Assembly: GCA_025360845.1 (NCBI GenBank)
Contig: JANYBJ010000260.1
Coordinates: 1-57,242 of the forward strand
Reading direction: 5' to 3'
Length of the DNA: 57,242 nt
Origin: a bacterium
GTDB taxonomy: Bacteria; Verrucomicrobiota; Kiritimatiellia; RFP12; UBA1067
Part shown: in pieces, positions 40,107-47,952 of the stretch
Layout of the letters: the number at the start of each line of letters is the position of its first letter
Numbering within the stretch: position 1 is the first letter of the stretch
The notes under the pieces: model-generated
Seen by the model: only the letters and a program-made list of their open reading frames with translations
The model's database searches: none
Told to the model about the DNA's origin: nothing
Translations under genes and position numbers: made by a program

Positions 40107-41492
40107 ATGGAAACTGGAAACTGGAAACTGGGCGTGCCGCTGCTAGGGCTGTCGCTGTTGGCGTGTACGGCTTCGGCCGGGTCGTTTACCGGTCCGGCGG
40201 AGTGGCGGCTGGTGAACACCAACGCGGTGAACGTCTGGAATGGGGCGAATCAGAAAAAAAGTTCCTCGACGTTCAACGTATGGCCCGGCGTGACCGCCGA
40301 TACGCTGAAGCGCGAGGTGCGGTTGCTGGCCGAGGCCGTGGGGCATCCCGCAGGTATTACGGCCGAGTTTCTTTTGGTCGGGCCGTTCAGCGACCGGGTT
40401 TACGAAGCGGCGGCGGTAACGGTCGCGCAGCCGGGCGATATTGTGAGGGCGGTTGAAAGTCTCGGGATGTTGCGTGGCGGCGGGGTCGGCAGCCGGCCTT
40501 TCCGTTTTTGGCCCTGCGGCGAAAGGTTGACGGCGACGTTCCGCTTGCTGTCCGCTGCGGACGCGGCAGAGAAGCCTTTGCAGGCGCTGCTGCGGGATGC
40601 GGAGACCGCGTCACCCCTGATCGGCGAGGGAGGTTTGGTTTTTACGGGCGGGCGTTGGGAGGGTCAAGAGGCCCGGCGCGTGTGCCTGACGGACACCAAC
40701 TTGCCCTGCTCTGTGATTTCCCTCTTCAATGAACCCGGAACGGTGTTCGATGTGCCATTTCGGGTCGGCCAAAGCGAGGTGTACGGACGGCTGTGTCTTG
40801 CCGAGGCTTTGCCTTACGGGGCACTGATGGAGATCGCTCTTCGTCCGCTTCCTGCGAAGGACGGCGCGGCGCGAATGTTGCCGCTGGCGGTCAGGGCCGA
40901 ACTGTCAGGGCAAGAGGTGTCGCTGTCATGCAAGGGAAGCGACGGTACGATGCTGAAGCAGGCCGGTCTTGCCGATGCGCTGGTTTGGTTGCGTGCCAAG
41001 GAGGAAGAGGGGCGCGAGCTTTTTGTGACGTTGGATTTGGATGATGCGATGCCGCTCAAACGGGCAGTCGATATCGCGCGCGTCTTCGCGATGCTGGACG
41101 GCAAGGGGATTAAGTTGGACGGCAAAACCGGACAGGGGCTTTTCCCCAAGGCGTTTCTGCCCCAGGAAAAGTGGCGTGAGCGCAAGGACCGCAATCCCCA
41201 GCCGTTTGAACTGCATGTCGCTCGCGACGCTGGCGGCGGGATAAAGAAGAAGCTGATCTTCATCGAAGAGGACTGGAAGGTGGAAGGGCTAGACCCCAAG
41301 CTGACTCCGCGCGAATTCCCGTTCGATAAGTGGGATGAGCTTCCGAAGCTGATCGGGCAGGCGGCGGGCACTGACAACAGGGTCAAACTTCTTTTCGTGT
41401 TTGCACCGGCCGATCAGCCGCTGGCCGTGTTCATGCCGGGCGTTCGCGCGGTGGCCGGGCTCCTGCCGCTGGTCTATGTGTTCGGGGAATGA
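40107..41492 (+). CDS. Exported hypothetical protein, possible lipoprotein
   Basis: A 461-residue protein with no recognised family. The N-terminus METGNWKLG is encoded by three perfect GGAAACT heptamers, followed by a hydrophobic stretch with LSLLACTAS that may be a lipobox (or an ordinary signal). The mature part is mixed alpha/beta without clear motifs. AGAGGCGG lies 6 bases before ATG 40107, which is preferred to GTG 40101. It overlaps, or nearly overlaps, the next gene, and its neighbours are an aminotransferase and an FAD oxidoreductase. Confidence 0.65.
   Translation: METGNWKLGVPLLGLSLLACTASAGSFTGPAEWRLVNTNAVNVWNGANQKKSSSTFNVWPGVTADTLKREVRLLAEAVGHPAGITAEFLLVGPFSDRVYEAAAVTVAQPGDIVRAVESLGMLRGGGVGSRPFRFWPCGERLTATFRLLSAADAAEKPLQALLRDAETASPLIGEGGLVFTGGRWEGQEARRVCLTDTNLPCSVISLFNEPGTVFDVPFRVGQSEVYGRLCLAEALPYGALMEIALRPLPAKDGAARMLPLAVRAELSGQEVSLSCKGSDGTMLKQAGLADALVWLRAKEEEGRELFVTLDLDDAMPLKRAVDIARVFAMLDGKGIKLDGKTGQGLFPKAFLPQEKWRERKDRNPQPFELHVARDAGGGIKKKLIFIEEDWKVEGLDPKLTPREFPFDKWDELPKLIGQAAGTDNRVKLLFVFAPADQPLAVFMPGVRAVAGLLPLVYVFGE
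40109..40129 (+). repeat. Perfect triple heptamer GGAAACT at a gene start
   Basis: Three identical GGAAACT copies begin at the G of the ATG start codon (40107-40109) and fill 21 bases, exactly seven codons. This is the cleanest member of the 7-base-period family in the window. Confidence 0.8.
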
Positions 41493-41542
41493 AAGTGGCT
41501 GGCCGGCTGTGCTCAGGAAACGCGATAAATGGAGCGACGGAG

Positions 41543-42931
41543 ATGAAGGTCGGTTTCACACGCAGGGAGATGCTGCGGCGGCTGGGTGCGGGCGGCGCGG
41601 CGGCTGGCGTGGGCTTGCTGGCGGGGCGCGGGTTTGCCGATGAGGCGACGGACGGCGATCCGGAATACGCGAATTTTTCCCCAAACATTAAGGTTGTAGG
41701 GCCAACCACGCAAGACATGCCATCCGCCTTTATCGAGGGCGGGAAGGTGATGCAGCCCGCGCGGGAACTGCCGGTTTTCCACACGGCGGACGTGGTGGTT
41801 GTGGGCGGCGGACCTGCGGGCTTTTCCGCAGCGCTGGGTGCCGCGCGTGCCGGGGCGAAAGTGGCTCTGGTGGAGCGCTATGGCAGTCTGGGCGGCCTGT
41901 TCACGGACGGCATGGTGTTGATTGTGATCGGCACCGGAACGCGCGAGAACGGCGAGTTCAAGTTGGTGACGCGGGGCGTCTGCGAAGAGTTCCTGAAGCG
42001 GTTGGAGAAGATGGGTGACGGCGCGATCGTGTGCCGCGACTCCAAGGTGTATCAGCCGACGGTCGATCCCGAGGCCGCCAAAGTGCTGATGGATGACATG
42101 ATCCAAGAAGCCAAGGTGGACCTGTTCTTTCACTGTTGGGGCGTGGATGTGATCCAGAGCGGCAACGCGGTCCAGGGCGTGGTTTTCGAGAGCAAGGAAG
42201 GACGCAAGGCGATTCTTGCTAACGTGGTGATCGATGCGACGGGCGACGGCGACATCTACCATCTGGCCGGAGCGAAGTACAAGCAGATCTCGCATGCGGT
42301 GGGGTTCGTCTACCGGTTGGGCAACTGTGACCGGATCGATCAGTCCAAGTTACCGCAAGACTCCAAGTTGAATTTGGGTTCGCTTGAGCCGCTCAAATCC
42401 ACGCGCTGGGTGAATAATTTGGGGCCAAAGGGAAACGGTCTGGATGTGCGTGATCTTTCCCGTATCGAGAGGATGCACCGCAAGTCGGCTTGGGATTACG
42501 TGCAGCGGCTCCGCAAGACACCCGGCTGCGAAGAGGTTTTTCTTCTGCAGACGGCGTCGCAGCTCGGCGTTCGCGCCACGCGCCTGCTGGAAGGCGTGGC
42601 GCGGATCGACAAGAAGGGTGCGCTTGAAAAAAGGACCTTCACCGATACGGTCGCTTTTTCCGGCGACGACCGGTTGAAGTATCCCGAGTTTGCGATCCCG
42701 TATGGCGCGCTGTTGCCCAAAGAGGTGGACAATGTGTTGGTTGCGGGCCGGTGTATCTCGGTCGCACCGGATCTGATTGACCGCGTGCGGCTGATTCCCG
42801 TGTGTATGGTGACGGGGCACGCGGCAGGCGTGGCCGCGGCACTGGCTGCCAAAGCAGGCGTGCGTCCGAGAGAGGTGCCGGTCGCGGAGATACAGAAGGT
42901 TCTGCGCGAGCAGGGCGCTTATCTGGGATGA
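41543..42931 (+). CDS. Tat-exported FAD-dependent oxidoreductase
   Basis: A 462-residue flavoprotein of the FAD_oxidored type. The Tat signal TRREMLRRLGAGGAAAGVG lies at residues 5-23. The FAD-binding Rossmann motif is VVVVGGGPAGFSAALGAARAGAKVALVER. GSLGGLFTDGM follows, VVIDATGDGDIYHLAGA is the second dinucleotide-binding signature, and VLVAGRCISVAPDLIDRVRLIP closes the fold. The substrate is unknown. ATG 41489 overlaps the preceding stop in ATGA and is in frame. ATG 41543 is preferred because it places the twin Arg at the normal distance and has GGAG upstream. Confidence 0.84.
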   Translation: MKVGFTRREMLRRLGAGGAAAGVGLLAGRGFADEATDGDPEYANFSPNIKVVGPTTQDMPSAFIEGGKVMQPARELPVFHTADVVVVGGGPAGFSAALGAARAGAKVALVERYGSLGGLFTDGMVLIVIGTGTRENGEFKLVTRGVCEEFLKRLEKMGDGAIVCRDSKVYQPTVDPEAAKVLMDDMIQEAKVDLFFHCWGVDVIQSGNAVQGVVFESKEGRKAILANVVIDATGDGDIYHLAGAKYKQISHAVGFVYRLGNCDRIDQSKLPQDSKLNLGSLEPLKSTRWVNNLGPKGNGLDVRDLSRIERMHRKSAWDYVQRLRKTPGCEEVFLLQTASQLGVRATRLLEGVARIDKKGALEKRTFTDTVAFSGDDRLKYPEFAIPYGALLPKEVDNVLVAGRCISVAPDLIDRVRLIPVCMVTGHAAGVAAALAAKAGVRPREVPVAEIQKVLREQGAYLG

Positions 42932-42941
42932 GCGGTATCGT

Positions 42942-43424
42942 TCAGGGCACGCTGCGCGGCGGCGCATTCGTGGCGGATGCCGTTGGCCCGACGCCAAGCT
43001 CTTGGGTGCCGAGCAATGTTTCGATGTCTCGATCCCACTCCTTCTCCCGCTGCCAGTCGTGAAGTTCCGTGGGGGCGGAGCCGGGAAACGGCTGCAGCAA
43101 GTCTTCTGAAAGGGCAGGTGCGTACCGTCGATCCTTCAGGTGTATCCGCATCCCGGAGGCGTATCCCCAGAACGGGGCGTATGCGTAATATCCATAGGGT
43201 GAATACGCGTCGGCCGTGTCCCAGCGGTTCAGCGGAAGGCCCACGCCGGCGACGGGGTAAGCGGGCCAATAGGGGTCGTAGTGGTCGTAGTGATGGGAGC
43301 ATCCGTAGTAGGGATACGGTGCCCATGCCCACCCCGCGATCACATCCAAGGTCGGGCCATCGTCGCCTTTCAGCAACAAAGCGGCCGCACAAAAAAAACA
43401 TGCGCAAAAGAGCTGTTTTTTCAT
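42942..43424 (-). CDS. Secreted Tyr/Pro-rich hypothetical protein
   Basis: A 160-residue protein with a signal peptide (Lys-Lys, hydrophobic, Cys-rich to about residue 19). The middle is extraordinarily rich in Tyr, Pro, His and Trp (WAPYPYYGCSHHYDHYDPYWPAYP), as in small envelope proteins of unknown role. The C-terminal third is more ordinary and helical, with an acidic DWQREKEWDRD. No family is recognised. It converges with the FAD oxidoreductase gene, leaving 10 bases between them. Confidence 0.65.
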   Translation of the reverse strand: MKKQLFCACFFCAAALLLKGDDGPTLDVIAGWAWAPYPYYGCSHHYDHYDPYWPAYPVAGVGLPLNRWDTADAYSPYGYYAYAPFWGYASGMRIHLKDRRYAPALSEDLLQPFPGSAPTELHDWQREKEWDRDIETLLGTQELGVGPTASATNAPPRSVP

Positions 43425-43480
43425 GTTTATAGTATACCGGAAAAGCGGCGCGATAAGAACCGGGAAATGTTAGGGCAGGG

Positions 43481-44842
43481 TCAGCGTTTCCGACCGGGTG
43501 CTTTCTTAAGTGACGCCACCAAGGCCATGCGTTTGGCGATGGTGTCCTCATAACCTTGGTTGGTCGGGCGATAGTAGATTTTGTCGACAGGCAGGTAGTC
43601 CTGTTGAACCGTATGCCGCTCGAAATCATGCGGGTATTGATAGGCGATGTCGAGACCTTCGCGCCCGACGGCTTCGACGTGGATGTTTTTGAGGTGTTCT
43701 GGCACGGCCAGGATGCGGCCCGAGCGCACGTCTTCAAGGGCCTCCTCCACGGCGAGGTAGGCGGCGTTGCTCTTGGGGGCGGTGGCGAGGTATGTGGTGG
43801 CTTGGGCCAGCGTGATTCGGGCCTCGGGCATGCCGATGAACTCGACCGCCTGCATGGCGGCCACGGCCACGGTGAGGCCGCGCGGGTCAGCGTTGCCGAT
43901 GTCTTCTGAGGCCAGGATGATGAGGCGGCGCGCGATGAAGCGCGGGTCTTCGCCCGCCTCCAGCATTTTGGCGAGCCAGTAGGTGGCGGCCTGCGGGTCG
44001 GAGCCGCGCACGGATTTGATGAAGGCCGAGATGGTGTCGTAGTGACCGTCCTCGTCTTTGTCGTACAGCACCATCTTGCGCTGCACGCACTCTTCCATCA
44101 CGGTGTGGGTGATGTGGACCACGCCGCCGGAGTCCGGCGGTGTCGAAAGCACGGCCATTTCGAGCGCGGTCAGCGCGCGGCGGGCATCGCCGTCGCAGAT
44201 GGTCGAGAGAAAACGGATCGCGTCGGAGGTGATCGCGCTCTTGATGTGGCCGAGGCCGCGCGTCTCATCGGCGAGGGCGCGTTGCACAAGCGTGCCGATC
44301 GCGGGCTCGTCGAGCGGGTGCAGCTCAAAGACCATTGACCGCGAGGTGAGGGGGCTGTTAATGAAAATATTGGGGTTGTGGGTCGTGGCCCCGACGAGCG
44401 TGACCGTGCCGTTCTCGACATAGGGCAGTAGCACATCCTGCTGCGATTTGTTGAAGCGGTGAATCTCGTCCACGAAAAGAACGGTGCCGGGACCCTCCTT
44501 GAAAAGCTTGGCCGTCTCGCAGATGTTACGCAGCGTGGCGACGTTTGAGAGCACGCCGCTGGTGCGTTCGAAGCGGCGCTTGGTGACGCGGGCGATGACC
44601 TCCGCCAAAGTGGTTTTGCCGCATCCGGGCGGCCCGTAAAAGATCAGGTTGGTGAGGCGGTCGGCCTCGATCACGCGGCGCAGGAGCTTGCCGGGGCCGA
44701 GGATGTGGTCCTGGCCGAGAACCTCTTCCACCGTGCAGGGGCGCATGCGTGCGGCCAGCGGCTGTCGAATCGCCGCAGGAGTATCCGCGTCAGGCTCAGG
44801 CACTGAATCTTCAGAAAACAGATCAATATCCGGCATCTTCAT
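43481..44842 (-). CDS. rarA: Replication-associated recombination protein A (RarA/MgsA AAA+ ATPase)
   Basis: A 453-residue AAA+ ATPase related to clamp loaders and WRNIP1, acting at stalled replication forks. RPCTVEEVLGQDHILG is the family start, Walker A is GPPGCGKTT, Walker B is VLFVDEIHRF, sensor 1 lies in TLVGATTHNP and the Arg finger region is SPLTSRS. The C-terminal helical domain has SVRGSDPQAATYWLA and ASEDIGNADPR. ATG 44842 (MKMPDIDLF) is the likely start. Upstream sequence in frame is not conserved-looking. Confidence 0.93.
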   Translation of the reverse strand: MKMPDIDLFSEDSVPEPDADTPAAIRQPLAARMRPCTVEEVLGQDHILGPGKLLRRVIEADRLTNLIFYGPPGCGKTTLAEVIARVTKRRFERTSGVLSNVATLRNICETAKLFKEGPGTVLFVDEIHRFNKSQQDVLLPYVENGTVTLVGATTHNPNIFINSPLTSRSMVFELHPLDEPAIGTLVQRALADETRGLGHIKSAITSDAIRFLSTICDGDARRALTALEMAVLSTPPDSGGVVHITHTVMEECVQRKMVLYDKDEDGHYDTISAFIKSVRGSDPQAATYWLAKMLEAGEDPRFIARRLIILASEDIGNADPRGLTVAVAAMQAVEFIGMPEARITLAQATTYLATAPKSNAAYLAVEEALEDVRSGRILAVPEHLKNIHVEAVGREGLDIAYQYPHDFERHTVQQDYLPVDKIYYRPTNQGYEDTIAKRMALVASLKKAPGRKR

Positions 44843-45063
44843 CCCCGTTGTTTCTCTGAAAGGCTTAGCGTTACGTCGAAGAGCATACCAGCGATGGGCA
44901 GACTCGTCTATCTCGGCGTGCAGGCAAAAGCGGGACAGCTTCTCATTTCGTCGGTTAATCGAGGTGAAGAGGGTGTGACGAATGTGGTAGACTTCATCGC
45001 ACAAAAAGATGGAATGTCGTTTGGCTGAAGGATGCGTTAACAGGGTCTCGAAAGGAGTGTTCT

Positions 45064-46110
45064 ATGGGTTTCGTTTTCCGCCCGTGCTTGTCCACAACGG
45101 GTATTGGCAGTCTTCCACTCGCGGACAGCATGGAGGCCGTCTCTTTTTTGTTAGAAGCGGATTTGAGTATCCCCTTCTGGCCGCAGTTGCCCAAGCGCTG
45201 TTTTGGCGAGGAAATGATTCCCCAATACAGCAAAGGTGTGCCCGGCGTTCGGATCGACGCTGAGCGCAGAACCGTCTCTCTTGACGTCGGCAGGGGCTAT
45301 TCGGAGCTGGAGGAGTTCTATCAGCGCTTCCTTGAAGATGATCCCGCGCTCTTTCCCTTAACAAGCGACGTCGCGGCCGGATTGCATGCGTTTGTGAGCA
45401 TGGCTCAAACGCGGAAGTGGGCGGTGGTCAAGGGGCATACGGTAGGACCGGTCACCCTGTGTACCAGCATCTACGACGAGAACGACCGCCCGCTATTTGC
45501 GGAGCCGGACCTGCGCGATGCGGTTGTCAAGTCCATCGTCCGCCAGGTGCAGTGGCAGATCGGTCGGCTCAAACCGTTTGCGTCCGAACGCGTGCTCATC
45601 TTTGTCGACGAGCCGGTCCTCGCCGCGTTCGGCAGCAGCACGTACATCTACCTGTCCGAGGAGGCTGTCCAGGCGATGCTGGGAGAAGTGTTCGCCGCGA
45701 TCACGGAAGCCGGCGGCATCACGGGAATCCACGTCTGTGGAAACAGCGACTGGGGCGTGATCGTACGCAGCGGTGTGCAGGTCATCAATTTTGACGCGTA
45801 CCAGTATGGCTCGAGCATCTCCCTCTATTCAGACGATGTGCGCGCCCTGTTTGACCGCGGCGGAAGCATTGCCTGGGGAATTGTGCCTACGACTGCCGCT
45901 CTCAAAAAAGAGACCGCGGAAACGCTGGCGCAACAGCTTGAGCTTTGCTTCGCCGCCTTGATCCGGAAAGGGTTTGCGCCCGAACTCGTGCGCGAGCGAG
46001 CGCTCATCACGCCTTCCTGCGGTACCGGGAGCCTGAGCCCGCTCGAGACCAAACGCGTCTTCGATCTGCTGCGTGAAGTGCGGGACCTTGCTCTGGCCAA
46101 AGGCAAATGA
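45064..46110 (+). CDS. MetE-like methyltransferase-domain protein
   Basis: A 348-residue single-domain protein of the cobalamin-independent methionine synthase / UROD-like TIM-barrel group. Seen: STTGIGSLPLAD at the N-terminus, GHTVGPVTLCTS, FVDEPVLAAFG, GIHVCGNSDWGV (His and Cys ligands of the usual zinc site) and LITPSCGTGSL (third Cys). It lacks the N-terminal half of true MetE, so it is probably one of the shorter methyl-transfer paralogues, whose methyl donors differ. AAAGGAG precedes the ATG at good spacing. The 221 bases upstream show no riboswitch that I recognise. Confidence 0.82.
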   Translation: MGFVFRPCLSTTGIGSLPLADSMEAVSFLLEADLSIPFWPQLPKRCFGEEMIPQYSKGVPGVRIDAERRTVSLDVGRGYSELEEFYQRFLEDDPALFPLTSDVAAGLHAFVSMAQTRKWAVVKGHTVGPVTLCTSIYDENDRPLFAEPDLRDAVVKSIVRQVQWQIGRLKPFASERVLIFVDEPVLAAFGSSTYIYLSEEAVQAMLGEVFAAITEAGGITGIHVCGNSDWGVIVRSGVQVINFDAYQYGSSISLYSDDVRALFDRGGSIAWGIVPTTAALKKETAETLAQQLELCFAALIRKGFAPELVRERALITPSCGTGSLSPLETKRVFDLLREVRDLALAKGK

Positions 46111-46140
46111 ACAGGCGAGCCGCCCAGAGGTCCGGCGGCA

Positions 46141-46563
46141 TCACGGTCCGGTCGGCGTCTGCCCGAGTCGCCCTGACCTGATGTTTGCCCAGATGAATGC
46201 CGGCAGCGCGTAAGCGAGTGCCCCGACCGCGTTGGCGAGCGCGTCAAGCGGGTCCATCGTGCGGCTGGTGGTGAGGAGTTTTTGGCAGACCTCCATGGCG
46301 ATTCCGTACAGTGCGGCAATGACGACGACACGCAGGACGGTCGTGAGGTGGCTGCGGCGGTCGCGCGGCAAGGAATGCAGGTAGGTGGCTGTCAGGGCCG
46401 CGTACATGAGGGCGTGGACGATTTTGTCCATGACGGGGAGCTGCGGCAACGGTTCGGAAACCTGTTTGAAGAATTGGGCCGGCAACAGCGACAAAGCGGT
46501 GATGAGCAGCGTTATCACGATGGCGGGGCCGAAGCGCAGGAATGGATGGGTGTCGTTGGTCAT
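46141..46563 (-). CDS. VanZ family membrane protein
   Basis: A 140-residue inner-membrane protein with four hydrophobic segments. The VanZ-like signature DKIVHALMYAALT, with EVCQKLLTTSRTMDPLDALANAVGAL (Glu, then Asp-x-x-Asp-Ala-x-Ala-Asn), is clear. VanZ relatives are linked to glycopeptide tolerance, but most chromosomal members have no known role. Its ATG overlaps the mutarotase stop in ATGA. It is the last gene of the run from nadA. Confidence 0.85.
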   Translation of the reverse strand: MTNDTHPFLRFGPAIVITLLITALSLLPAQFFKQVSEPLPQLPVMDKIVHALMYAALTATYLHSLPRDRRSHLTTVLRVVVIAALYGIAMEVCQKLLTTSRTMDPLDALANAVGALAYALPAFIWANIRSGRLGQTPTGP

Positions 46564-47474
46564 GTCAGTCTGGCCTGAATGGCGAGCGAGAGCGTGTGCT
46601 GCTCGCCGGGGGCGAGCGTGACCGCGTCATCCGCCGTATTCGCGGGTTCAATGCAGAGCATGCGCGTGTACTCGTCGTCGCCGAAGTCGGACAGGGTGCG
46701 CGCTTTGTCGATCCAGGGGTTCCAGATGACCAGCCGTTTGGCGCCGCTGTAAGTCAAAGCGATGGCGCGGCCGATCGCGGGATCGTGCAGGACGCAGGCG
46801 AGCTCTGCAGGGGTGTACACCCGGTCGGTTTCGGAACGGATGTTGACCAAGCCTTTCTGCGTCGCTGTCAGGCCGGTGACAAGGTCTGAGTAGGGGGCGT
46901 TGTCGAGTCCGTGGACGGTGGCGTCCATGATCTGCCGAACGCGGAAATAGGGATGAAAAGCCTGTGTCAGCGTGAACGATCGCGTGTCGCGGTTGACGGT
47001 TGTGAGCGCGAGATTGAGGCTTTGGTCGAGCCAGATGCGCAGGGTTAAATCAAAGGCGTAAGGCCATGTGCGGCGGGTCTGTTCGGAGTCGCTCAGCGTC
47101 AGGCGCAGTTCGGTGACGTCGGCCGTGTATTCGGTGGCCTGCAAGCCCCACTGGAGAGTACGTGCGAAGCCGTGCTGGGGTTGTGCTTTATCCTGACAGG
47201 GGCCGAACCAGGGCCAGCAGACGGGAATGCCTCCGCGGATGGGCTTGCCGGGCTCGTAAACGGCCTGCTTGCTGGTGAAGAGGACCGGCAGATGGCCTGT
47301 CGGGCGATAATCCAATACGTGTCCGCCATAGAGGGAGACTTCGCAGGAGCCGTACGGGTTGACGAGCGCAACGATGGGGAGGCCGGCCTGGCCAGACCGG
47401 AAAGCGATGCGTCCGGGCGCGCCAAAACGGCGGTTGAGGATGGCGATGTCGGGAAAGTTCATAGAGGTGAACAT
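46560..47474 (-). CDS. Glucose-6-phosphate 1-epimerase-like (D-hexose-6-phosphate mutarotase)
   Basis: A 304-residue cytosolic aldose-1-epimerase-fold enzyme of the YeaD type, interconverting alpha and beta anomers of hexose 6-phosphate. Family elements: NPYGSCEVSLYGGHVLDY, GGIPVCWPWFGP, the catalytic-type His in QHGFAR and QAFHPYFRV, and the Glu in LCIEPAN. ATG 47474 and ATG 47462 are both possible; neither has a ribosome-binding site. It is followed by VanZ with a 4-base overlap. Confidence 0.87.
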   Translation of the reverse strand: MFTSMNFPDIAILNRRFGAPGRIAFRSGQAGLPIVALVNPYGSCEVSLYGGHVLDYRPTGHLPVLFTSKQAVYEPGKPIRGGIPVCWPWFGPCQDKAQPQHGFARTLQWGLQATEYTADVTELRLTLSDSEQTRRTWPYAFDLTLRIWLDQSLNLALTTVNRDTRSFTLTQAFHPYFRVRQIMDATVHGLDNAPYSDLVTGLTATQKGLVNIRSETDRVYTPAELACVLHDPAIGRAIALTYSGAKRLVIWNPWIDKARTLSDFGDDEYTRMLCIEPANTADDAVTLAPGEQHTLSLAIQARLT

Positions 47475-47505
47475 TGAAGGGTGAAAGCGGGGCGGGTGTT
47501 CACGG

Positions 47506-47952
47506 CTACTCGGACTGGATCGTGAGGATTCGGTCGTTTTGAAATTCGATCCGCAAGTATTCGTTCGGGATGTGGTGGATATCCGTTGCCCAGGGGGTGT
47601 CGGCGCGCCAGAAGGTTCTGCCGTTCGACAAATTGACGGGATGATAGACGGGGCGCATGTCGTCGATGCGGTTCACATCCGGTGCGACGAAGGACCAAAC
47701 CTCGTTGGTGCTTGTAGCGGTCTCCTTTTGAAATTTGCGGTCGGGCCTGCCATAGACGATATAGGCCGCCTCACGGGAGTCGCCCGAAATCACCTTGCCT
47801 TCGCGCAGGCGCTGCTGGTCTTCGGCCGGCAAGGTCGCAAAGAAGTCGGACCTCTGAACGATCCGTTTTTCAATCAAGTCACGTTGGGTGGCGCACCCTG
47901 TGAGCAGGGCCGCACAGAGCAGCAGGGGAATGGCAAATGTGTTTGTTTTCAT
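47506..47952 (-). CDS. Lipoprotein of unknown function
   Basis: A 148-residue protein with a clear lipoprotein signal (LLTGC, Cys20). The mature part has REGKVISGDSREAAYIVYGRPDRKF and NEVWSFVAP, the G-x-s-x-x-x-a-x-x-x-x-G-x-P-D pattern seen in small BamE/SmpA-like outer-membrane lipoproteins, though weakly. A BamE-like role is only a suggestion. Its ATG overlaps the stop of the EF-hand membrane protein in ATGA, so the two are coupled. Confidence 0.72.
   Translation of the reverse strand: MKTNTFAIPLLLCAALLTGCATQRDLIEKRIVQRSDFFATLPAEDQQRLREGKVISGDSREAAYIVYGRPDRKFQKETATSTNEVWSFVAPDVNRIDDMRPVYHPVNLSNGRTFWRADTPWATDIHHIPNEYLRIEFQNDRILTIQSE

Noticed and set aside
44843..45004. In-frame sequence before rarA with WYALRR, reminiscent of a NusG-type N-terminus
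   Set aside because: Only a few residues match, the frame joins rarA without a boundary, and no other NusG feature is present.
47465..47485. Possible seventh heptamer block (GGTGAAC/ATTGAAG/GGTGAAA type)
   Set aside because: Only three weakly similar units at 7-base spacing; not clearly above chance.
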